Shown: positions 1 to 8,378 of the stretch, in pieces | Numbering within the stretch: position 1 is the stretch's first letter | Layout of the letters: each line of letters begins with the position of its first letter | Assembly (NCBI RefSeq): GCF_000744945.1 | Contig: NZ_JQMX01000001.1 | Coordinates: forward strand, 2,418,001 to 2,482,000 | DNA: 64,000 nt | Source of the DNA: Carnobacterium maltaromaticum DSM 20342 | Lineage (GTDB): Bacteria; Bacillota; Bacilli; Lactobacillales; Carnobacteriaceae | Reading direction: 5' to 3' | The notes under the pieces: model-generated | Database searches by the model: none | Told to the model about the DNA's origin: nothing | Seen by the model: only the letters and a program-made list of their open reading frames with translations | Translations under genes and position numbers: made by a program

Positions 1-1
1 G

Positions 2-29
2 TTAATATGAGAATGAGCGTTCTATAAAA
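2..29 (+). promoter_or_regulatory. Putative TetR operator, copy 1
   Basis: The core AGAATGAGCGTTCT at 10-23 is an imperfect palindrome 30 bp before the TetR-family start codon. Nearly the same block, including flanking TTAATAT and AAA, recurs at 1399-1425 ahead of the flavin oxidoreductase. Two matching palindromes in one cluster point to autoregulation and control of the downstream genes by the TetR protein; this is inference. Confidence 0.6.
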
Positions 30-52
30 TTTCAGAAAGGATGAAAGAATCT

Positions 53-628
53 ATGGGAAGAGCAAAAGAGTTTGATCAAGAAGTTGTTTTAGATAAAGCC
101 ATGCAAATTTTTTGGGAAAAAGGCTATGAGAAAACTTCTATGCAAGATTTAGTGGATCATATGGGAATTCATCGCCGCAGTATTTACGATACATTTGGAG
201 ACAAACACGAATTGTTTTTAAAGACACTAGATTGTTATGAATATAGGCTTAATCATATAATTAAGCAGAGCTTGACGCAAGATATGACAATTAAAGAAAA
301 GCTTGAAATGTTATTTTTGATTGTGGTATCAACAGATGACGAGTATCCAAAAGGGTGTTTGATTGTAAATACAGCGACGGAATTATCCTTGTTAGATAAA
401 CAAATAGAACATAAGATTCAAGAACTATTTGAGAAAAGTGAAACGTATCTTTATATGTTACTAGTTGAGGCTAAGAACAAAGGAGAAATTTCAAAAAGCG
501 AAAATTTGCGGGAGTTAGCAAGTTATTTGCATAATGCATGGGTCGGTATCAGAGTGTTGGTGAAGACCACAAATGATCAAATGAAACTACATTCGATTGT
601 AAAAACGACATTGTCGATAATTAAATAG
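53..628 (+). CDS. TetR/AcrR family transcriptional regulator
   Basis: A 191-aa protein whose first 50 residues form the usual TetR DNA-binding domain: a helix, then a helix-turn-helix around residues 22-45 with the pattern TSMQDLVDHMGIHRRSIYDTF. The C-terminal part is the family's variable ligand-binding and dimer domain. An ATG at 41 is also in frame, but the AGAAAGG Shine-Dalgarno touches it, while ATG 53 gives the usual MGRAKEF-type N-terminus. It leads an oxidoreductase operon and two operator-like palindromes (10-23 and 1407-1420) flank that operon, so it probably represses itself and the operon until an electrophile or similar ligand binds. The ligand is unknown. Confidence 0.88.
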   Translation: MGRAKEFDQEVVLDKAMQIFWEKGYEKTSMQDLVDHMGIHRRSIYDTFGDKHELFLKTLDCYEYRLNHIIKQSLTQDMTIKEKLEMLFLIVVSTDDEYPKGCLIVNTATELSLLDKQIEHKIQELFEKSETYLYMLLVEAKNKGEISKSENLRELASYLHNAWVGIRVLVKTTNDQMKLHSIVKTTLSIIK

Positions 629-643
629 AGAGAAGGCAACGAT

Positions 644-1384
644 ATGAGTAAAAAATATACAGTGATTACAGGCGCAAGTTCAGGTATTGGCTATGAAACA
701 GCTTTAGCCTTTGCTGGAAAAGAGAAGAATATGATACTGATTGCAAGGCGAACAGAGCAGTTAACTGAATTACAAAAAAGGATTCAAAAACAATATCCTA
801 ATCTAGATATTATCGTAAAAATAAGTGACTTGTCAGATAAAAAACAAGTTTATGGGCTATATGAGTCATTGAAACAGTATGATATTGAGACATGGATCAA
901 TAATGCAGGAGTTGGTGCTTCCGGAGCGTTGATGAATAATGATTTGAAACAAATTGAGCGAATAATCCAAGTTAATATTGAAGCAACAACTATTTTATCA
1001 ACGTTATATGCAAAAGATTACGCTAATGTACAAGGTGCACAACTAATTAATGTTTCATCAGCAATGGGATATGTAATCGCATTAGGAAATGTTGCTTATT
1101 CTGCTTCAAAGTTTTTTGTTAGTGTTCTGACTGAAGGTCTAGCCGCAGAATTGAAAGATGCAGAGTTACAAGCTAAAGTTTTGGCGCCTGCTCTTACTGC
1201 TACAGCATTTATTCAACAATCAAGTGATTCAGAGTTAGATTATGAGAACTATCAGTTGCGCTCGCCGCAAGAAGTTGCCTCCTACTTAATGGCACTCTAT
1301 GAGAGCACTCAAACGGTAGGAATTGTGAATGAGAAAAATGAATTTATTTTAAGTAATCCCATTTTTCCAGTATTTTCGATATAG
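644..1384 (+). CDS. Short-chain dehydrogenase/reductase (SDR family)
   Basis: A 246-aa classical SDR. It has the Rossmann TGASSGIG nucleotide-binding motif at residues 9-16, NNAG near residue 87 and the catalytic YSASK near residue 150, preceded by a Ser-rich strand (NVSSA). Such enzymes reduce or oxidise carbonyl/alcohol groups with NAD(P)H; the substrate cannot be read from sequence. The gene starts 15 bp after the TetR gene with a GAAGG ribosome site, so the two are cotranscribed. The neighbours (OYE reductase, quinone reductase-like) suggest a detoxifying redox set. Confidence 0.85.
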   Translation: MSKKYTVITGASSGIGYETALAFAGKEKNMILIARRTEQLTELQKRIQKQYPNLDIIVKISDLSDKKQVYGLYESLKQYDIETWINNAGVGASGALMNNDLKQIERIIQVNIEATTILSTLYAKDYANVQGAQLINVSSAMGYVIALGNVAYSASKFFVSVLTEGLAAELKDAELQAKVLAPALTATAFIQQSSDSELDYENYQLRSPQEVASYLMALYESTQTVGIVNEKNEFILSNPIFPVFSI

Positions 1385-1398
1385 TTTTTATTTTTTTA

Positions 1399-1425
1399 TT
1401 AATATTAGAATGAACGTTCTAGAAA
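1399..1425 (+). promoter_or_regulatory. Putative TetR operator, copy 2
   Basis: The core AGAATGAACGTTCT at 1407-1420 is close to a perfect palindrome and differs by one base from the copy at 10-23; the flanks are also shared. It lies just before the ribosome site of the flavin oxidoreductase gene and so could control a second, internal promoter of the cluster. Confidence 0.6.
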
Positions 1426-1438
1426 GAAGGCCAATTAA

Positions 1439-2497
1439 CTGGAAAATTTATGGAATCCGATAACAATTAAAGAGCGAGTAGTAAAAAATCGCTTAGTGAT
1501 GGCGCCAATGACGCGTAGCAGAGCCAAGGAAAATGGTGTTCCAAGTAAGCTAATGAGCAAATATTATCAACAACGCGCTTCAATGGGATTAATTATTACA
1601 GAAGGGATTCAACCTTCTGCAGTAGGACAAGGTTATTTGTATACTCCAGGTATCTATACGGATGAACAAATAATCGGATGGCAAGAAATAACAAATGCGG
1701 TTCATCAACAAGAGGGGACAATTTTCTTTCAATTAATGCATGTTGGGAGAATATCTCATCCTGATAATGTAAAAGGATTACAGGCGCAGGCTCCATCAGC
1801 GATTGCACCAACAGAGGAAATTTTTACTGGTAACGGTATGCAAGCTATTCCAGTTCCGCTTGAGACGACAAAAGAGGATATTAAAATGACAGTGGATGAT
1901 TTTCGTTTAGCTGCTAAAAACGCGATTCAAGCAGGCGCAGATGGTGTTGAAATCCATAGTGCTAATGGTTATTTATTGCATCAATTTTTAGGAGAGAATT
2001 CGAATATTCGAACAGATGAATACGGAGGTTCAATCAAAAATCGCGTTAGATTTGTACTAGAAGTAGCACAAGCTGTCGCTGCTGAAATTGGCGCAGATAA
2101 AACGGGAATTCGGATTTCGCCAATGAATCAACTGGGTGGTGTTGATGAAGGAAATGCTGGGAAGCAATTGTATAGCTATTTAGTATCTGAACTAGCGAAA
2201 TTAGATTTGGCCTACTTGCATATGATGTATGTCAGCCATGAGGACTCGTTATTGAAAGATATTCGCACAGCGTGGCCCAATGTATTAATTATAAATCGAC
2301 CTAGTCGACCTGTTGATCAAATTGATTTTGATATTGTGAATGGAAATGCTGAAATGGTTTCAGTTGGGACGTTGGCATTGGCTAATCCAGACTTAGTTGA
2401 ACGTTTAAAAACAGGCAAACCACTTAATCAGCCACATCCTGAAACCTTTTATGGAAATGAAGGAGAAGTTGGCTACACAGATTATCCATTTTTATAA
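1439..2497 (+). CDS. NADH:flavin oxidoreductase, old yellow enzyme family
   Basis: An FMN-dependent TIM-barrel ene-reductase of about 352 aa. Visible features are the N-terminal strand region (NLWNPITIKERVVKNRLVMAP), the substrate-anion-binding pair and active-site Tyr in HSANGY, followed by LLHQF and the family signature RTDEYGGS. The homologous N-terminus begins 19 codons before the first GTG/ATG (1496/1499). In that frame the only start-like codon after the stop at 1436 is CTG at 1439, which is 8 nt after an AGAAAGAAGG ribosome site. I therefore call CTG 1439; a GTG 1496 start would delete the first barrel segment. Function is NADPH-dependent reduction of electrophilic alkenes or nitro compounds, substrate unknown. 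Confidence 0.8.
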   Translation: MENLWNPITIKERVVKNRLVMAPMTRSRAKENGVPSKLMSKYYQQRASMGLIITEGIQPSAVGQGYLYTPGIYTDEQIIGWQEITNAVHQQEGTIFFQLMHVGRISHPDNVKGLQAQAPSAIAPTEEIFTGNGMQAIPVPLETTKEDIKMTVDDFRLAAKNAIQAGADGVEIHSANGYLLHQFLGENSNIRTDEYGGSIKNRVRFVLEVAQAVAAEIGADKTGIRISPMNQLGGVDEGNAGKQLYSYLVSELAKLDLAYLHMMYVSHEDSLLKDIRTAWPNVLIINRPSRPVDQIDFDIVNGNAEMVSVGTLALANPDLVERLKTGKPLNQPHPETFYGNEGEVGYTDYPFL

Positions 2498-2534
2498 AAG
2501 ACTAAATAAAATTGGAAGACTGAGAGGAGAAACA

Positions 2535-3539
2535 ATGAAAGCAGCTCAGATTAATAAATATACAAAAAAAGTGCATGCGAAAATTACAGAAATATCGATT
2601 CCTGAAATATCAGATAATCAAGTGTTGATAAAAACAAAAGCAGCCGCTGTTAACCCGCTAGAAATTCTAAATATAACAGGGGCAGTAAAATTAATTCAGG
2701 ATTATCAAATGCCTTTAACTATTGGGAATGAATTGACAGGTGTAATAGATAAAGTTGGCAAAAATGTTCAAGGATTTAAAGTTGGTGATGCTGTCTATGC
2801 TAGACTACCCATCGATCATATTGGTGCTTTTGCAGAATATGTTGCTGTTGCTGCTGATGCTATTTGGTTTTTACCTGATCATTTAGATTTTATTACAGGA
2901 GCCGCAGTTCCATTGACAGGTTTAACAGCCTATCAAGGTCTGCACGAAAAGTTAAATGCTCAAGCAGGACAGACCGTTTTCATTCCAGGTGGCTCAGGTA
3001 GTTTTGGACAAATGGCGATACCCATTGCAAAAGCGATGGGATTAACTGTAATTGTTTCAGGAAATGCGGCAGCTAAAGAAAGAACTTTAGCAGTTGGTGC
3101 AGATCAGTTTATTGATTATAAAACAGAAAATTATTGGGAAGTACTAGACTCTGTTGATTTTGTAATAGATACTTTGGGGGCCGCAGAATTTGAACGAGAG
3201 TTATCTATTATTAAACCAGGTGGTCGTTTGTTAAGTCTTATAACGGGGCCCAATAAACGTTTTGCAATAAGCCAAGGGTTACCGAAATGGAAACAATTTT
3301 TATTTGGTTTAGTAGGTTCAAAATACGATAAGAAGGCAAAAGAAAAAAATATTGACTATCATTTTATCTTTGTTCAAGCAGACGGAAACCAATTGAAACT
3401 AGTATCTGAGATCATTGAGAAAAATAAGATTATTCCAGCAATTGATCCATCAAAATTCCGCTTGGAGGACATTAATCAAGCTTTAGAGCTAGTTGAAAAA
3501 GGCCATCCACAAGGAAAAGTTGTTATAAGGTTTGATTAA
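2535..3539 (+). CDS. Zinc-free MDR-family oxidoreductase (quinone reductase-like)
   Basis: A 334-aa medium-chain dehydrogenase/reductase. The N-terminal GroES-like fold includes AAAVNPLEILNITG and GNELTGVIDKVG; the Rossmann NAD(P)H site is IPGGSGSFGQ around residue 150. The catalytic and structural zinc Cys ligands of alcohol dehydrogenases are absent, which fits quinone or enone reductases. The start is ATG 2535, preceded by GAGAGGAG; an upstream in-frame ATG at 2451 lies inside the previous gene and has no ribosome site. Third enzyme of the redox operon. Confidence 0.82.
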   Translation: MKAAQINKYTKKVHAKITEISIPEISDNQVLIKTKAAAVNPLEILNITGAVKLIQDYQMPLTIGNELTGVIDKVGKNVQGFKVGDAVYARLPIDHIGAFAEYVAVAADAIWFLPDHLDFITGAAVPLTGLTAYQGLHEKLNAQAGQTVFIPGGSGSFGQMAIPIAKAMGLTVIVSGNAAAKERTLAVGADQFIDYKTENYWEVLDSVDFVIDTLGAAEFERELSIIKPGGRLLSLITGPNKRFAISQGLPKWKQFLFGLVGSKYDKKAKEKNIDYHFIFVQADGNQLKLVSEIIEKNKIIPAIDPSKFRLEDINQALELVEKGHPQGKVVIRFD

Positions 3540-3558
3540 TAATAAGGAGGAAAAGCAG

Positions 3559-4392
3559 ATGGGATATGTAGAGGCATCTAATTTATTTATCAAAGATGCG
3601 CATGGGAAGAAATTTGCCTATCGTGAAGTTGGTAAAAAAACAAATATGCCATTGATTCTGTTGACACATTTATCAGCAAACTTAGATAATTGGGATCCTA
3701 AAATCGTGGATGGTTTAGCCCGGAAATTTTGGGTTATTGCCTTTGATGGTCAAGGTGTAGGTTTATCTGGTGGTAGTACGCCTAAAAAAATTTTAGAAAT
3801 GGCAAACGAAACTGTTTCATTTATTCAAGCATTAGGATTGAATAAAGTTCATATTTTAGGTCTTTCTATGGGAGGAATGGTTGCCCAAGAAATTGTCCTG
3901 TCACACCCAAAAATAGTTGAAAGATTAGTTTTAGTTGGTACAGGACCAAAAGGCGGTCAGGGAATTGGTCGTGTTGCAAAAGTAACGAATTATTCAATGT
4001 TACGGGCTCTGATTACGTTTAAAGATATAAAATACTATCTATTTTTCACCTCATCCCAAAGTAGCCGAACAAAAGCTAAAGAATATTTGATACGATTAAA
4101 AAGCCGTAAGAAAAATCGAGATAAATCAATTCGATTACACAGCTATAATCAGCAATTGAAGGCTATCAAACGTTGGAGCCGCGGGGAAACAGACCCACTT
4201 GAAGAAATAAAACAACCTACGCTAATTATAAATGGGGACACAGATATTATGGTCCCAACAGCTAATTCTTATGATTTAGCACAACGAATTAGTGATAGTA
4301 AATTGATTATTTATAAAGATTCAGGACATGGCTCCTTATTCCAGTATCCTGAAGAATTTGTTGCAGATGTGGGAACATTTTTAATGGTCTAA
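3559..4392 (+). CDS. Alpha/beta hydrolase
   Basis: A 277-aa alpha/beta-hydrolase fold protein. The nucleophile elbow is GLSMGG near residue 100; the acid is in NGDTDIMVP and the catalytic His in DSGHGSL near the C-terminus. An AAGGAGG ribosome site sits 8 nt before ATG 3559; the site overlaps the stop of the preceding gene, so translation is probably coupled. Likely an esterase or C-C/epoxide-type hydrolase acting with the upstream reductases; the substrate is not predictable. Confidence 0.82.
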   Translation: MGYVEASNLFIKDAHGKKFAYREVGKKTNMPLILLTHLSANLDNWDPKIVDGLARKFWVIAFDGQGVGLSGGSTPKKILEMANETVSFIQALGLNKVHILGLSMGGMVAQEIVLSHPKIVERLVLVGTGPKGGQGIGRVAKVTNYSMLRALITFKDIKYYLFFTSSQSSRTKAKEYLIRLKSRKKNRDKSIRLHSYNQQLKAIKRWSRGETDPLEEIKQPTLIINGDTDIMVPTANSYDLAQRISDSKLIIYKDSGHGSLFQYPEEFVADVGTFLMV

Positions 4393-4572
4393 AAATAACT
4401 TATATACAATTTGACTTAAACAAACTGATTATATGCTTAATTGATTTTAGTTTTGTAAGTCCTAATCGAACGAATGCTAGTTGTTTATTTTTGCAGTATA
4501 AATAAGTTAAATAAATCGTTACGATTGTAAAAAAACGATAAGCAGTCCATTAAGGTATCACTTATTTTTATT

Positions 4573-4603
4573 AAAGCCTATCAATTCTTAGGCTTTTCTT
4601 TTT
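4573..4603 (+). terminator. Rho-independent terminator of the redox operon
   Basis: AAAGCCTA (4573-4580) pairs with TAGGCTTT (4589-4596) and is followed by a T-rich tail on the plus strand. It overlaps the 3' end of the oppositely oriented recombinase remnant. Confidence 0.65.
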
Positions 4604-5146
4604 CTTGTTTGATTATTTTATAGACTGTCGAAGTAGCTAAACCACTAATCGTCGCTATTTCTTTAACAGAAAATCTATTTTCATAATAAAGTTGGAGTGC
4701 TAATTGATTTTTTTCTACTAGTGGAGGACGGCCTAAAGATTTTCCATTAAGTTTTGCTGCTTCTAGCCCAGCCATAATTCTTTCATTGATAAGCGAAGCT
4801 TCCATTTCAGAGAAAGCGCTCATAATGGTAAAAAAAATTTCCCCATAGGTGTTGAAGTATCAATATTGTTTTGGATACTAACAAAATGAATGCCTCTTTT
4901 ATCAAAATCTTCTAATAAATGAAGCAGTTGCTTGGTGCTTCGGGCTAAGCGATCTAATTTAAATATCACTAATGTATCGCCTTTTTTCAATTTTTTAAGG
5001 ACTTGTTTTAAGACAAGTCTATGTGGGTTTCTACCACTATCTTGTTCTTGATAAAGCTTGTTTACCCCAAATCTTTTTAATGCTTGTTCTTGTGAATCAA
5101 ATTTTTGATGCGCTGTACTAATGCGCATATAGCCAATAATAGCCAT
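4581..5146 (-). pseudogene. Serine recombinase (resolvase/invertase family), frameshifted
   Basis: Read on the minus strand, an intact N-terminal catalytic half (108 codons from ATG 5146; active-site Ser in MRIS, residue 10) runs into a stop just after GKFF, and the remaining half (80 codons, from 4823) continues in the next frame with the arm helix and a C-terminal helix-turn-helix. The break is in a run of eight T. The paralogue at 7676-8245 reads RFFFTIMSAFAEME at the same place, so a ninth T would restore the frame. Either it is a decayed gene or the run allows slippage. It flanks the LPXTG adhesin gene together with its intact paralogue. Confidence 0.82.
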
Positions 5147-5484
5147 TTATTTTTCCTCCTACATAGTTTCAATATAGTCCAACATTCCACATTTTAAGCT
5201 ATTTAGCAGAGATAAGCTATAAAATAATTGGATAAGAAGTATTTAAAAACAAAGCTTTCTGAAAAAAAACTTGCTATTAGGTACTTATTCTATTAAACTT
5301 ATGTTTTTTGTAAAAAGGAATACATACTATAAATTTCAGACCGGAACTCAATCATAGCTGCGTTTATCATTTTTATTTTGACGTTATTTTATTTTTCTAT
5401 TTAACATATGATTTATATAAACTATTTTTATAAATAGAAAGTAGATAGCGCAAAGAAACTGTGAAAGAGACACCTTTGTGAGTC
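5147..5484. other. AT-rich intergenic stretch upstream of the adhesin gene
   Basis: No open reading frame is credible here. A direct repeat TAAGCTAT occurs at 5195-5202 and 5213-5220 just upstream of the broken recombinase, and may be a recombinase or operator half-site pair. The ribosome site of the recombinase (AGGAGGAAAA) lies at its left edge. Nothing else is recognisable. Confidence 0.4.
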
Positions 5485-5522
5485 GTAAATAAGTATTTTT
5501 TCTTAAATTAAATTTTTAGAAT
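5485..5522 (+). promoter_or_regulatory. Candidate activator-dependent promoter of the LPXTG adhesin
   Basis: TAGAAT at 5517-5522 is a reasonable -10 element but the corresponding -35 position (TATTTT) is poor. The sequence GTAAATAAGTATT at 5485-5497 overlaps that -35; the identical 13-mer lies at 10485-10497 upstream of the WxL operon, and a related CGTAAATAA lies upstream of the Mga-like gene between them. Inference: the Mga-like protein activates here. Confidence 0.45.
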
Positions 5523-5552
5523 GCCCAAAATTCAACAAGAAAAGGTGATGAA

Positions 5553-7541
5553 ATGAAAAAATTAAAAATTATACAGGCTTTGCTTGTATTTAGTTTACTT
5601 ATTACGACGATTAGCCCGTTGTTAGTAGTTGCAGAAACTTCGGAAAATAATGAGGTATCACAAGCAACAGACATTGTGACAAGAGCAGATTTAGGGAATC
5701 AAGACTGGTTAATTAATGAGGTCAATAAACAGCTAGCGCCTAAAACTATTGGAGTGGATACAACTTTTGAAGATTTAGATAAAATTGTGAGAATCCGAAT
5801 TACGACAAATGGAAATAATAATCCTCCAATTGTCGGGCAAATACCGGAAGAAATTGTGAAACTTAAAAATTTAGCTCGATTGGAACTTTTTTCTAATGAG
5901 CTTACTGGTAAAATTCCCCAGGCATTTAGTCAAATGCCTAAATTAGATTATCTGCGGATTGATTATAATCAGATGACAGGAACCATTCCCGAAGGATTAG
6001 GCAATATCGGTTATATTAATTTTACTAATAATAAATTTGTCGGGCAGTTGCCAAAAAGTCTATATGAGAATCGAACTGGAGAGAATGAAGTCAATATTTC
6101 TGGAAACCAAGTGACAATCAATGACATGTTAGCAATTCCAAAAAGTATATATAATGTAGCTACATTTCTATATACTGGAGGGTATGATGGCCACATTGAA
6201 ACAAAAAACAATTATTTTAACAATCTCAAATCTACAGATGTTTTTACTCCTTTCTTAGTGGGAAGTCCGACCTTCTTAGATTTATTTGTAAGTCAAAGCT
6301 TCGATCGGGAACTTTTCCCAGAACATGTTTTGACAATTGAAGATACCTCACTAGGTAAAATTATTTACGAAGGCGAAATAAATTCTAACTTATCTTTTCC
6401 ACTTGAACAATGGGAGTCAGGGAGTCATTTATTAAAATTCACTCTAGATGAAGCCTTTAATAATCCTAATAATAGTACGTTTGTCACACTTGACATAGCA
6501 GCTACTGAAACAGTGAATGTGCGCTATCTTGATGAACAAGACAACGGAATTCATGAGGCCAATCTAATTAAAGGGTACAGTGGCGAAGCTTATGATGCTA
6601 CGACACCTGAATACAAATTAGATATTCCGACTTATAAATTAGATGAAACTCAATTACCTTTAAACGCTATCGGTACAATAGGTAGTCAATACCAAGAAGT
6701 GATTTACCGTTATGAAAAACTAGAAGGCGCACCAGTAAAAGTTAACTATCAAGATGAAGAAGGCAATGAACTAGCGCCTGCAGAAATTTTGACTGGCAAA
6801 TTGGGAGTTTCATACAGCGCAAACGAGAAATCTATCAAAGACTGGCTGTTGAAAATAAAGCCAGAAAATGAAATAGGTGTCTTCACAGATCAACCTCAAA
6901 TAGTGACATATATTTATGAAAAAGTAGAAGGCGCACCAATAACGGTTAACTATCAAGATGAAGAAGGCAATGAACTAGCACCTACAGAAATTTTGACTGG
7001 TAAAATTGGTACACCATATAGCGTGAAAGAAAAACCTATCAAAGACTGGCTGTTGAAAATAGAGCCAGAAAACGCAAAAGGGACCTTCACAGATCAACCG
7101 CAAACAGTAACGTATGTTTATGAAAAGGTAGAAGGTGCACCAATAACGGTTAACTATCAAGATGAAGAAGGCAATGAACTAGAGACTTCAGAAATTCTGA
7201 CTGGTAGAGTAGGGACTACCTATAATACAAACAAAAAAAATATTAAAGGTTGGACGTTGAAGTCAGAACCAAAAAATGCAACAGGAGCCTTTACGGAAGA
7301 GCCTCAGACAGTCGCGTATATTTACGAGAAAGAGAAATTAAGCACTAATGAAATACTTCCAAGTCCAACCAATAAACCTAACGTCAATAATCCGTTATTT
7401 ATTCATTCTATAACAGAGCATTCAGGGATTTTCCCGAAAACAGGCGAAGAAAAAAATTATTCACTGATAATTGGAATCCTAATTTTTATTAGCTTTATAG
7501 TAACAGTAGATAAAAAAAAGTATCTAGGAAATAAAGATTAA
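5553..7541 (+). CDS. LPXTG-anchored surface protein with leucine-rich repeats and MucBP repeats
   Basis: A 662-aa cell-wall adhesin. It has a signal peptide (KKLKIIQALLVFSLLITT) at residues 1-27; plant-type leucine-rich repeats at about 100-190 (ARLELFSNELTGKIPQ and following); a beta-sandwich-like middle; then one divergent and three close 68-aa MucBP-type repeats from about residue 325 to 595, each with VNYQDEEGNEL. The C-terminus has sorting signal FPKTGE, a hydrophobic segment and a basic tail. MucBP domains bind mucin in related proteins, so adhesion is likely. It is monocistronic, with AAAGGTGATG ahead of the ATG, and sits between two serine-recombinase genes on the opposite strand. Confidence 0.88.
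   Translation: MKKLKIIQALLVFSLLITTISPLLVVAETSENNEVSQATDIVTRADLGNQDWLINEVNKQLAPKTIGVDTTFEDLDKIVRIRITTNGNNNPPIVGQIPEEIVKLKNLARLELFSNELTGKIPQAFSQMPKLDYLRIDYNQMTGTIPEGLGNIGYINFTNNKFVGQLPKSLYENRTGENEVNISGNQVTINDMLAIPKSIYNVATFLYTGGYDGHIETKNNYFNNLKSTDVFTPFLVGSPTFLDLFVSQSFDRELFPEHVLTIEDTSLGKIIYEGEINSNLSFPLEQWESGSHLLKFTLDEAFNNPNNSTFVTLDIAATETVNVRYLDEQDNGIHEANLIKGYSGEAYDATTPEYKLDIPTYKLDETQLPLNAIGTIGSQYQEVIYRYEKLEGAPVKVNYQDEEGNELAPAEILTGKLGVSYSANEKSIKDWLLKIKPENEIGVFTDQPQIVTYIYEKVEGAPITVNYQDEEGNELAPTEILTGKIGTPYSVKEKPIKDWLLKIEPENAKGTFTDQPQTVTYVYEKVEGAPITVNYQDEEGNELETSEILTGRVGTTYNTNKKNIKGWTLKSEPKNATGAFTEEPQTVAYIYEKEKLSTNEILPSPTNKPNVNNPLFIHSITEHSGIFPKTGEEKNYSLIIGILIFISFIVTVDKKKYLGNKD
6723..7334 (+). repeat. 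Three tandem 204-bp coding repeats (MucBP)
   Basis: Units begin with GAAGG(C/T)GCACCA at 6723, 6927 and 7131, exactly 204 bp (68 codons) apart. The first two are nearly identical and the third has drifted in its second half. Such repeats can change number by recombination. Confidence 0.85.
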
Positions 7542-7573
7542 AAATTTGTGTATTTACCGAAAATAATTAAGTG

Positions 7574-7611
7574 AAAAAAGAGTTTGGGACATAAGTCCTA
7601 AACTCTTTTTT
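7574..7611 (+). terminator. Bidirectional terminator between adhesin and recombinase genes
   Basis: AAAAAAGAGTTTGGGAC (7574-7590) pairs with GTCCTAAACTCTTTTTT (7595-7611) around ATAA. Both strands end in a T tract, serving the plus-strand adhesin and the minus-strand recombinase. Confidence 0.85.
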
Positions 7612-7675
7612 GTCATTGCCATTAACTACTTAACAATAATCTATTCATTTGTAACTTTCAAATCTATGCTACCTA

Positions 7676-8245
7676 TTACTTACATTTCAATGGAACATTA
7701 TTTTTCTCTAGGTAGCGATAAACAGTTGATCTAGATACCTCAGCTGTTCGAGCAATTTTAGCAATTGACAAATCTGTATTCGTATATAAATCCAGCACCA
7801 TTTCAATGTTTTTATTAACTGGGGGACGTCCTAACTGTTTACCATTATTACGAGCGGCATTTAGCCCTGAAATGACACGCTCACTAATTAGCTCTGCTTC
7901 CATTTCAGCAAAAGCACTCATGATGGTGAAAAAGAAACGTCCCATGGAAGTCGTTGTGTCAATGTTATTTTGAATACTGATAAAATGAATATTCCGTTGC
8001 TTAAATTCTTCCATCAAAATTAAAAGATGTTTTGTGCCACGAGAAAGGCGATCCAACTTGAAAATAACGAATGTATCACCTGATTGTAATTCATTCAGTA
8101 CTTTATTTAGCTCCACACGTTTTTCGTTCCTGCCACTCTCTGTTTCAGTATAAATACGGTCGCATCCGTAGTGTTTCAGTGCAGCTAACTGAGAATCAAG
8201 TTGTTGATAATGTGTGCTGACACGAGCATAGCCTAGTATAGCCAA
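7676..8245 (-). CDS. Serine recombinase, Pin/Hin-type invertase or resolvase
   Basis: A complete 189-aa small serine recombinase. The catalytic domain is at residues 1-135 with Ser10 in ARVSTHYQQ, the KLDRLSRG arginine motif near 65-72 and the MGRFFFTIMSAFAEME arm. The C-terminal helix-turn-helix is at about 145-185 (LSIAKIARTAEVSRSTVYRYL). The size and architecture fit both DNA invertases and Tn3-type resolvases. No transposase is nearby, which favours a chromosomal switch or solitary resolvase. Its own leader contains a 36-bp palindrome (8265-8300). Candidate crossover sites of Hin-like geometry lie 2.3 kb away at 10590-10721. It is a paralogue of the broken gene at 4581-5146. Confidence 0.85.
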   Translation of the reverse strand: MAILGYARVSTHYQQLDSQLAALKHYGCDRIYTETESGRNEKRVELNKVLNELQSGDTFVIFKLDRLSRGTKHLLILMEEFKQRNIHFISIQNNIDTTTSMGRFFFTIMSAFAEMEAELISERVISGLNAARNNGKQLGRPPVNKNIEMVLDLYTNTDLSIAKIARTAEVSRSTVYRYLEKNNVPLKCK

Positions 8246-8264
8246 AAAAATTCCTCCTAAAAGT

Positions 8265-8300
8265 AATGAACTAACCCTATCATAATAGAGTTAGTTCATT
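8265..8300 (-). repeat. Palindrome in the recombinase leader
   Basis: Arms of 16 bp (8265-8280 and 8285-8300; AATGAACTAACCCTAT against its complement, one mismatch) surround CATA. On the minus strand the centre contains TATGAT, a possible -10 element, and the AGGAGG ribosome site follows. It could be an autoregulatory operator or a recombinase binding site; I see no sister copy in the window. Confidence 0.6.
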
Positions 8301-8378
8301 ATTTAAAGGAAAAAAACGCGATTTTTTAAATAATTTAATGGGTATAAAAAGGAATGACTTAAAAACGAAAAAAAGAGG

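Noticed and set aside
5288..5313. A second Hin-like site (AAAC...GTTT) upstream of the adhesin gene
   Set aside because: Only about 7 of 12 arm bases match between halves, which is close to chance in such AT-rich DNA, and it has no partner site.
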